Below are positions 1 through 4,125 of a stretch of 5,583 nucleotides of DNA, piece after piece; the stretch's first letter is position 1, and each line of letters starts with the position of its first letter. The notes under the pieces are model-generated. The model was not told the DNA's origin. It made no database searches and saw nothing but the letters and a program-made list of their open reading frames with translations. The stretch is from Oscillospiraceae bacterium (GTDB lineage Bacteria > Bacillota > Clostridia > Oscillospirales > Oscillospiraceae): positions 1-5,583 of the forward strand of contig JAIEFH010000153.1 of assembly GCA_029067025.1 (NCBI GenBank), given 5' to 3'. Made by a program: the position numbers and the translations under genes.

Positions 1-3
1 GTC

Positions 4-12
4 TGATATAAT
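4..12 (+). promoter_or_regulatory. Extended -10 promoter element of the tRNA-Gly gene
   Basis: The sequence TGATATAAT is a perfect TGn extended -10 followed by a perfect TATAAT hexamer (7-12). Transcription would start near 18-20, a few bases before the mature tRNA 5' end at 24, so the leader to be removed by RNase P would be very short. The -35 box, if present, lies outside the window. The alternative is that this is a spacer inside a longer tRNA operon, which the left edge hides. Confidence 0.6.
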
Positions 13-23
13 ACATTATACTT

Positions 24-97
24 GCGGGTGTAGTTCAATGGTAGAATGTCAGCTTCCCAAGCTGAACACGGGGGTTCGATTCCCCTCACCCGCTCCA
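24..97 (+). tRNA. tRNA-Gly (anticodon CCC)
   Basis: A full cloverleaf can be drawn. The 7-bp acceptor stem pairs 24-30 with 87-93. The anticodon stem pairs 49-53 with 61-65 around the loop TTCCCAA, which puts CCC at 56-58. The T stem pairs 70-74 with 82-86 around TTCGATT. The discriminator is T94, and CCA is encoded at 95-97. The tRNA decodes the glycine codon GGG. At 74 nt including CCA it is a normal class I tRNA. A terminator begins at the next base, so it is the last or only gene of its transcript. Confidence 0.97.
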
Positions 98-139
98 CGT
101 CGGAGCAAGCTTCATATCGCTTGCTCCGGCGTTTTTTTT
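98..139 (+). terminator. Intrinsic terminator of the tRNA-Gly transcript
   Basis: A 13-bp stem pairs 98-110 with 119-131, with one G-T pair at T100-G129, around an 8-nt loop. Eight uninterrupted T follow at 132-139. It starts immediately after the encoded CCA. Confidence 0.93.
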
Positions 140-176
140 AACGCCTGGAGCGCGCTCATTTCGCTGCTCCTCCTTT

Positions 177-208
177 CCCCGCAAAAGCTGAGGGGCGCTT
201 TTGTGGGG
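177..208 (+). repeat. Inverted repeat / hairpin in the spacer before the methyltransferase gene
   Basis: Arms 177-188 and 197-208 pair over 12 bp (one G-T pair, G181-T204) around an 8-nt loop. No T-run follows on the + strand, so it is not a classical terminator for rightward transcription. The spacer 140-265 also holds an imperfect GGAGC/GCTCC hairpin (147-151 with 166-170). A second copy of AAGCTTGCTCC at 221-231 is the exact reverse complement of 102-112 in the tRNA terminator. The role is unknown; a leader structure or remnant of duplicated terminator DNA are both possible. Confidence 0.6.
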
Positions 209-251
209 GCCCGGTAGACGAAGCTTGCTCCACTCAAGAATTCATTTTCAT

Positions 252-257
252 AGGGGG
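252..257 (+). promoter_or_regulatory. Ribosome binding site for the methyltransferase GTG start
   Basis: AGGGGG lies 8 nt before GTG 266. It supports the GTG start, since no in-frame ATG with a comparable site is seen upstream. Confidence 0.7.
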
Positions 258-265
258 AATCCACC

Positions 266-1063
266 GTGGATTTCAACGACGTTTATCAGATAAAGGATGA
301 GATCAAACAGATTCAGAAAACCTATGAGCTGTTTGACGAGGACAGCCGCCTGAACGGCTCAAAGGCCGCGCGGGTGGAGTTTTTGACCACGACCCGGTAC
401 ATTGAGCGCTATCTGAAGCCTGACTCCAGTATTCTGGACATAGGGGCTGGAGCAGGGGAATACAGCCTCTATTTCGCGAGAAAGGGATATAAGGTATGCG
501 CTCTGGAGCTGGCGGATAACAATATCAAGGCGTTCCGCAAAAAAATCAGGCCGGAGGATGAGATTGAGCTTGTCCAGGGGAACGCGGTGGATCTAAGCCG
601 GTATGAGGATGAGAGTTTTGATGCTGTCTTGCTGTTTGGGCCGCTGTATCATTTGCACAAAGAGGAAGATAAGCTGCGGTGTATCGCGGAGGCGAAGCGC
701 GTCTGCAAGTCTGACGGCAAGATTTTCTTTGCCTTCATTTCCCATGATATGGTTATCCTGACCGAGTTCTCCTATCGCCCCAGCTTTTTTGTGGATGGCG
801 ACTATGATAAGGAAACATTTAGGCTGGACAACTTTCCGTTTGTATTCCACACCGTGGACGAGTGCCGCAGGCTGCTCCGGGACGGCGGCGTCCGAATTCT
901 CCATGAGGTGGCCGCTGACGGCGTCAGCGAGCTGATGGCGGATCAGATCAACGCCATGGACGATGAGAGCTATGCTCAATATTTGAGATACCACGAGTAC
1001 ATCTGCGAAAAGCCGGAGCTGCTGGGCATGACCAACCATCTGTTATTTGTGGGAGAAAAGTAA
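266..1063 (+). CDS. Class I SAM-dependent methyltransferase, substrate unknown
   Basis: This 265-residue protein has the Rossmann-fold methyltransferase layout and should be cytoplasmic. Motif I, LDIGAGAGEYS, is at residues 57-67 and binds S-adenosylmethionine. An acidic residue ending strand 2 (E81, in ALELAD) would hold the ribose hydroxyls. GNAVDL (105-110) supplies the motif II Asp109. FDAVLLFGPLYHL (118-130) is strand 4, and EAKRVCKSDGKIFFAF (142-157) is the post-motif typical of Methyltransf_11/25-type enzymes. The C-terminal half (about 160-265) is a substrate cap that I cannot assign to a known acceptor. The GTG start is set by AGGGGG 8 nt upstream. The next gene begins 36 bp after the stop with no terminator between them, so the two may be co-transcribed. 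I found no convincing promoter immediately upstream. The family call is firm; the biological substrate cannot be read from the sequence. Confidence 0.9.
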   Translation: MDFNDVYQIKDEIKQIQKTYELFDEDSRLNGSKAARVEFLTTTRYIERYLKPDSSILDIGAGAGEYSLYFARKGYKVCALELADNNIKAFRKKIRPEDEIELVQGNAVDLSRYEDESFDAVLLFGPLYHLHKEEDKLRCIAEAKRVCKSDGKIFFAFISHDMVILTEFSYRPSFFVDGDYDKETFRLDNFPFVFHTVDECRRLLRDGGVRILHEVAADGVSELMADQINAMDDESYAQYLRYHEYICEKPELLGMTNHLLFVGEK

Positions 1064-1099
1064 TCTCACTTATATTTTCCAACAGAAAGAGGGCGGAAT

Positions 1100-1807
1100 A
1101 TGAAAGTGAAATGTGCCTGGGAACACAATGGGGACGACACTCTGCTGTACGCAGTCAACTGCGCGGGAGCGTATGCCCGGGGGGCGAACAGGGGGCAGGC
1201 GCTGGAGAAACTGCCAAAGGAGATCATGTCCTACCTACGCTGGAGCGGGGAGCCGGTTCCAGCGCGCGTTGAAATTGAGATCGTCCAGGAAAAAGCCAGC
1301 GGGCTTCAGATCGCGGACGCTGATTCGGACATCATATTCGAGGAAGAGCGTGCGCCGCTGCCGGAGGAGACATATTTGAGACTGAAAGCGTTGGCGCTGA
1401 AATCCGCCGAAGATTTTCATGAGCTGTATGCCTCTGTTCCAGATAAAAACGCCAGCTGTCTGCCGGAGCGAAATACGTTTTACGGCGCTGTTCCCCGGAC
1501 GGCCCAGGAGATGTACGAGCATACCAAAAACGTGAACTCCTATTATTTCGGAGAGATCGGTGTGGATGCGGACAACGCTGGCACCATCCTCGAATGCCGC
1601 CAGAGAGGGTTTGCGCTTATGGAACAGTCTGACGATTTTTTACAGGCTCCTGCCGTTGTAGGCAGTTATGATGAGCTGTGGTCTGTCCGAAAGGTGCTGC
1701 GCCGCTTTATTTGGCATGATCGGATCCACGCGAAGGCGATGTATCGGATGGCGGTGCGCACCTTTGGGAAAAGTGCGGTCAGAGATCCCTTCCAATTTGA
1801 TGCATGA
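1100..1807 (+). CDS. DinB-fold protein with HicB-like N-terminal domain
   Basis: A 235-residue soluble protein. Residues 1-65 look like a small alpha/beta domain: two short strands, then GAYARGANRGQALEKLPKEI, then another strand. This resembles HicB-type antitoxin/RNase-H-like folds, on pattern only. Residues about 90-223 look like a DinB/YfiT-type four-helix bundle. His141 (EHTKNVNSYYFGE) together with His206 and His210 (WHDRIHAKAMYR) are spaced like the metal-binding His triad of DinB proteins. Many DinB-fold proteins are metal-dependent thiol transferases or are of unknown function, so no reaction can be named. Translation starts at ATG 1100, with AGAGGG at 1088-1093. The gene lies 36 bp after the methyltransferase and is followed by a hairpin terminator at 1819-1846, which suggests a two-gene unit. 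The DinB part is moderately sure; the N-terminal assignment is tentative. Confidence 0.75.
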   Translation: MKVKCAWEHNGDDTLLYAVNCAGAYARGANRGQALEKLPKEIMSYLRWSGEPVPARVEIEIVQEKASGLQIADADSDIIFEEERAPLPEETYLRLKALALKSAEDFHELYASVPDKNASCLPERNTFYGAVPRTAQEMYEHTKNVNSYYFGEIGVDADNAGTILECRQRGFALMEQSDDFLQAPAVVGSYDELWSVRKVLRRFIWHDRIHAKAMYRMAVRTFGKSAVRDPFQFDA

Positions 1808-1818
1808 CGCTTCGGCGG

Positions 1819-1846
1819 AAGGCCCGCCCGATGTAGGGCGGGCCTT
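1819..1846 (+). terminator. Hairpin terminator after the DinB-fold gene
   Basis: A perfect 11-bp GC-rich stem pairs 1819-1829 with 1836-1846 around the 6-nt loop GATGTA. It begins 11 bp after the stop codon. The following tract (TTATATAT) is only moderately T-rich, but the stem is strong. It separates the accessory pair from the sporulation module. Confidence 0.75.
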
Positions 1847-1867
1847 ATATATCTGAGCCTCTGGTTT

Positions 1868-1896
1868 GCATAAAACTCTGTTCCCGGACATACAGT
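1868..1896 (+). promoter_or_regulatory. Sigma-E-like sporulation promoter upstream of the spoIVFA-like gene
   Basis: CATACAGT at 1889-1896 matches the mother-cell sigma-E -10 pattern (CATACAnT) at every defined position. GCATAAAA at 1868-1875 carries the ATA core of the sigma-E -35 pattern, 13 bp upstream. Transcription would start near 1903, leaving a leader of about 27 nt before the Shine-Dalgarno-backed GTG 1930. In Bacillus the spoIVF operon is transcribed by sigma-E, so the match and the gene identity support each other. This is pattern reading only; no start site is mapped. Confidence 0.6.
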
Positions 1897-1914
1897 ATTC
1901 CAGACTGTGTGGAC

Positions 1915-1922
1915 AAGGAGGG
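1915..1922 (+). promoter_or_regulatory. Ribosome binding site that fixes the M23 gene start
   Basis: AAGGAGGG is followed by 7 nt and then GTG 1930. A longer reading from GTG 1909 would place this strong Shine-Dalgarno inside the coding region and would begin only a few bases after the predicted transcription start. The site therefore decides in favour of 1930. Confidence 0.85.
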
Positions 1923-1929
1923 AATACGT

Positions 1930-2937
1930 GTGGACGGGGCATCCAGGTACGTGACGAAGAGTAGAGGGCGGAGGCCTGCACAGAGAACAAGGCGGCGCCC
2001 TGCGCAGAACAGTGGCGCGGAAGGGGATCGGCGCAGGCTCATTCAACTGGTGGCTAGCCTGGTCTTGTTTCTGCTGGTGTACATTGGCCGGGGCGTGTTT
2101 CCCGCACAGCTGGAGATGTGGAGAACTGCCGCAGCCGCCAATGTGGATTTTAAGGCGGTCTTCCAGCAGTTTGGCTCCGCTCTGTCCCAAGGAAAACCGC
2201 TGCAGGGGGCGTTGGAGATGTTGTGTGTCGAGTTGCTGGGCGGCAAGGTACAGGACGAAGAACCGCCTCATTCTCCATCCTTTGAGCAAACGCAGTCTGT
2301 GGTTATGTTGAGCCAGATTCCAGGCGGTGGATTGGCCTATTGGAATAAGCACGGCATATTTGCCGGGATTAGCGTTCCGCAAAATAGGGACGAGCCAATC
2401 GGAGATGAACCTGTTCCCAGTGAACCGGAACCAAGCGAGCCGGAGCCCAGTGAGCCCGTTGTTGTGACGGCAATGGCCCAGGAATACACCGACGACGGCG
2501 TAAAACTGCCCAGGAATGTGAGCTTTGCGTTTTATGAACTGGGTCTCAGCGAAACTATAGTGCCTGTGTCCGGGACAGCGACCTCCGGCTTTGGCTATCG
2601 GGATCACCCGGTCAGCGGTACCAACGAATTTCATCTTGCGTTAGATATTGGCGCGGCAGAGGGTACCGAAATCGGAGCCTTTGCCGATGGTGTGGTGGAA
2701 TATATCGGAACCAGCGACGAGTTCGGCAACTATTTAAAGATCAATCATGATAACAATGTCAGCACCTTCTATGCCCATTGCAGTAAGCTCTTGGTTCATA
2801 AGGGGGATCAGGTGAGCTGCGGCCAGACAGTTGCGCTGGTGGGTCAGACGGGCAACGCCACCGGTCCCCATCTTCATCTGACCATTGAAAAAGACAACAT
2901 TCGGCTGGATCCGGCATATTATGTGGACTTGTCATGA
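1930..2937 (+). CDS. spoIVFA: Membrane-anchored M23 (LytM) metallopeptidase, SpoIVFA-like
   Basis: This reading gives 335 residues from GTG 1930. A basic cytoplasmic N-terminus (about 1-37, many Arg) is followed by one membrane segment (about 37-57, LIQLVASLVLFLLVYIG). A linker with SEPEP repeats (164-176) leads to a C-terminal M23 domain (about 212-335). The zinc ligands appear intact: His235 and Asp239 in HLALD, and His316 in HLH. Catalytic histidines His283 (FYAHCS) and His314 are also present. In Bacillus, SpoIVFA anchors and restrains the pro-sigma-K protease SpoIVFB in the forespore outer membrane, and its LytM-like domain is considered non-enzymatic. Here the next gene is an M50 protease 1 bp downstream, which supports the SpoIVFA role, together with the sigma-E-like promoter. 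The alternatives are a SpoIIQ-like or cell-wall M23 endopeptidase. The fold is certain; the spoIVFA name is inferred from position. Confidence 0.8.
   Translation: MDGASRYVTKSRGRRPAQRTRRRPAQNSGAEGDRRRLIQLVASLVLFLLVYIGRGVFPAQLEMWRTAAAANVDFKAVFQQFGSALSQGKPLQGALEMLCVELLGGKVQDEEPPHSPSFEQTQSVVMLSQIPGGGLAYWNKHGIFAGISVPQNRDEPIGDEPVPSEPEPSEPEPSEPVVVTAMAQEYTDDGVKLPRNVSFAFYELGLSETIVPVSGTATSGFGYRDHPVSGTNEFHLALDIGAAEGTEIGAFADGVVEYIGTSDEFGNYLKINHDNNVSTFYAHCSKLLVHKGDQVSCGQTVALVGQTGNATGPHLHLTIEKDNIRLDPAYYVDLS
2419..2457 (+). repeat. SEPEP pentapeptide-coding tandem repeat in the linker of the M23 protein
   Basis: Two 15-bp units encode SEPEP (2419-2433 and 2434-2448), and a partial third encodes SEP (2449-2457). 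The units differ at synonymous positions (gaa/gag, cca/ccc, agt/agc), so the peptide has been kept while the DNA has drifted. It forms an acidic, proline-rich spacer between the membrane-proximal region and the M23 domain. Confidence 0.85.
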
Positions 2938-2938
2938 G

Positions 2939-3511
2939 ATGCCGCGGGTGAAGGTGAGCCCTGGTTTCCTGCTGATCCTGGGAGTGCTGTTCTGGCTGGA
3001 TGAAGGGGTTGGACTGCTGCCCTGGGGGCTGCTGGCCTGCGTCTTCCATGAACTGGGCCATATCGGGGCCGCTGCCCTCTTTGAAGGATGTGTAAGGGAG
3101 ATTTCCTTTACAATTATTGGAGCGGAAATGCGTTTGGATTATCACGAGCCGCTGACCTACGGACAGGACAGCTTGGTGGCGCTGGCAGGGCCGGCAGTTA
3201 ATCTGCTGTTTGGGGCCATTGCCCTCGCCATGGGCTGGCAGCTGGCGGCAGCGCTCACACTGGCGGTGGGCCTGTTCAATCTGCTGCCTGTCCTGCCGCT
3301 GGACGGGGGACGGGTCGTATACGGCCTGCTGGCCGGACGGCTGGATCCAGACTGGGCGGAGCGGCTGATGACGGCCCTGTCCGGCTGTCTGGTAGGCGCG
3401 CTGGTGGGGGTGGGCACAGTATGCGCGATCCACTACGCCAACGCAACCCTACTTCTCACTGCCCTGTGGCTTCTGGTTGGGGTGCTGCGCCGCGGCGGGG
3501 AGGGGTCATAA
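2939..3511 (+). CDS. spoIVFB: M50 site-2 protease, SpoIVFB-like
   Basis: A 190-residue, very hydrophobic intramembrane zinc protease. HELGH (residues 37-41) lies in an early membrane helix and provides two zinc histidines and the catalytic Glu38. LAGPAVNLL (82-90) and NLLPVLPLDGGR (114-125) follow; Asp122 is the third zinc ligand. Further hydrophobic segments occupy about 145-183. In Bacillus the SpoIVFB enzyme cleaves pro-sigma-K and is held inactive by SpoIVFA and BofA. This version is shorter than the Bacillus protein (about 288 residues) and lacks its C-terminal CBS domain. I chose ATG 2939, 1 bp after the stop of the M23 gene, which implies translational coupling, since no clear Shine-Dalgarno is visible. 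In-frame ATG 2921 and GTG 2948 remain possible. The protease family is sure; the pro-sigma-K substrate is inferred from neighbours. Confidence 0.82.
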   Translation: MPRVKVSPGFLLILGVLFWLDEGVGLLPWGLLACVFHELGHIGAAALFEGCVREISFTIIGAEMRLDYHEPLTYGQDSLVALAGPAVNLLFGAIALAMGWQLAAALTLAVGLFNLLPVLPLDGGRVVYGLLAGRLDPDWAERLMTALSGCLVGALVGVGTVCAIHYANATLLLTALWLLVGVLRRGGEGS

Positions 3512-3551
3512 AATTTCCCCGGAAATTGAAAAAAGTTCTTGCAAATTTCCC
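3511..3551. repeat. Three AAATTTCC half-sites around the rplS promoter
   Basis: AAATTTCCC occurs at 3511-3519 and again at 3543-3551, 32 bp apart. An inverted copy GGAAATT lies at 3521-3527, making a 7-bp-arm dyad (3512-3518 with 3521-3527, 2-bp centre). The last copy sits across the predicted -35 box end and the spacer. It could be an operator; chance in AT-rich promoter DNA is possible. Confidence 0.45.
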
Positions 3552-3567
3552 GCGCTTGTGGTAGACT
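3539..3567 (+). promoter_or_regulatory. Vegetative (sigma-A-type) promoter of rplS
   Basis: TTGCAA at 3539-3544 (4 of 6 to the -35 consensus) is followed by exactly 17 bp and TAGACT at 3562-3567 (4 of 6 to the -10 consensus). TG at 3559-3560 makes the -10 an extended one. Transcription would start near 3574, giving an unusually long leader of about 74 nt for rplS. Confidence 0.65.
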
Positions 3568-3582
3568 ACCTAAGTCTGAAAA

Positions 3583-3626
3583 GGGCGGTCCTCTGCGCGG
3601 CCATGGGCTTGGACGCATGAACGCCT
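3583..3626 (+). ncRNA. Structured rplS leader, candidate L19 autoregulatory RNA
   Basis: The region between the predicted rplS start site and its ribosome binding site folds into a two-part stem. GGCG 3584-3587 pairs with CGCC 3622-3625, and GTCC 3588-3591 pairs with GGAC 3611-3614. The bulge GCATGAA (3615-3621) is on the 3' side and a GC-rich apical part spans 3592-3610. L19 leaders are known in Firmicutes as autoregulatory elements in this position. I cannot confirm a match to that family from memory, so this is a structural and positional call. Confidence 0.4.
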
Positions 3627-3647
3627 GAAAATAGGAGGAAAATACAA

Positions 3648-3989
3648 ATGGAACTGCTTAAGCAATTCAGCGAGAAGTACATGAAGGACGAGGTTCCTTC
3701 CGTCAGCGTGGGCGACACTGTCCGGGTTCACATCCGGGTCAAAGAGGGCAGCCGCGAGCGTATCCAGGTGTTCGAGGGCACCGTCATCGCCAAGAAGCAC
3801 GGCGGTGTGGAGGAGAGCTTTACCGTGCGCCGCATCTCTTACGGCGTTGGTGTGGAGAAGGTGTTCCCCCTGCACGCCCCCACCATTGAGAAGGTTGAGA
3901 CCGTCCGTCGGGGCAAAGTCCGCCGGGCCAAGCTGTACTATCTGCGTGACCGCGTGGGCAAGGCCGCTAAGGTCAAAGAGGATTTGTAA
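3648..3989 (+). CDS. rplS: Large subunit ribosomal protein bL19
   Basis: A 113-residue protein with the normal length for bL19 and recognisable family blocks: VSVGDTVRVHIRVKEGSRERIQVFEGTVIA in the N-terminal half, FTVRRISYGVGVEKVFPLHAP in the middle, and VRRGKVRRAKLYYLRDRVGKAAKVKE at the C-terminus. bL19 sits at the 30S-50S interface and helps form an inter-subunit bridge. AGGAGG at 3633-3638, 9 nt before ATG 3648, fixes the start. The gene has its own promoter, a structured leader and a strong terminator, so it appears to be a single-gene transcript. In many Firmicutes rplS follows trmD; here its upstream neighbour is the sporulation pair. Confidence 0.98.
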   Translation: MELLKQFSEKYMKDEVPSVSVGDTVRVHIRVKEGSRERIQVFEGTVIAKKHGGVEESFTVRRISYGVGVEKVFPLHAPTIEKVETVRRGKVRRAKLYYLRDRVGKAAKVKEDL

Positions 3990-3993
3990 GAAG

Positions 3994-4035
3994 CGCAATA
4001 AAAAAGGAGCGGGTGACCGCTCCTTCTTTATTGCG
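3994..4035 (+). terminator. Terminator of rplS, probably bidirectional
   Basis: A 19-position stem pairs 3994-4012 with 4017-4035 with a single mismatch (A4003/C4026), capped by a GTGA loop of GNRA type. The lower stem is A-rich on the left and T-rich on the right (TTCTTTATT), so it can act as a U-tract in either direction. It begins 4 bp after the rplS stop. Confidence 0.9.
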
Positions 4036-4049
4036 AGCCGGAGAAAAGG

Positions 4050-4078
4050 TGGACTTACCTGGCTTTTTATGATAAAAT
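4050..4078 (+). promoter_or_regulatory. Promoter of the rbgA-rnhB unit
   Basis: TGGACT at 4050-4055 (4 of 6) and TAAAAT at 4073-4078 (5 of 6) are separated by 17 bp. TG at 4070-4071 gives an extended -10. Transcription would start near 4085, about 40 nt before rbgA. It lies just after the rplS terminator, which fits an independent transcript. Confidence 0.65.
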
Positions 4079-4125
4079 GACTGCGTTCTTGTGAAACTGC
4101 GCCTTATAAAAAGGAGGACAGCCCA

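Noticed and set aside
225..251. Possible sigma-A promoter (TTGCTC, 15-16 bp, TTTCAT) before the methyltransferase gene
   Set aside because: The -10 match is weak and the TTGCTC lies in a repeat copied from the tRNA terminator, so there is too little support to annotate it.
140..265. T-box or other riboswitch in the spacer before the methyltransferase gene
   Set aside because: No T-box bulge sequence, specifier loop or known riboswitch core is visible, and the last hairpin is not followed by a T-run.
593..1039. Antisense frame of 148 codons inside the methyltransferase gene
   Set aside because: The + strand frame has clear methyltransferase motifs, and the antisense product shows no domain or ribosome binding site.
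2419..2457. Short tandem repeats considered as a CRISPR or intergenic repeat
   Set aside because: They are in frame, code for an SEPEP linker and have no spacers.
1666..2634. Long antisense reading frame of 322 codons on the - strand
   Set aside because: It crosses the terminator hairpin and overlaps both the DinB-fold gene and the M23 gene. Its product is rich in Arg, His, Pro and Ser without a recognisable fold, which is typical of the shadow of GC-rich genes.
3512..3527. AATTTCC/GGAAATT dyad as a terminator of the sporulation pair
   Set aside because: The loop would be very short, the stem AT-rich, and the downstream + strand sequence is A-rich, not T-rich.
3570..3998. Antisense frame over rplS
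   Set aside because: rplS is unmistakable on the + strand, and the antisense frame runs across its promoter, leader and ribosome binding site.
3805..4080. Plus-strand frame overlapping the rplS end and the terminator
   Set aside because: It is out of frame with rplS, reads through the terminator hairpin and has no ribosome binding site or domain.
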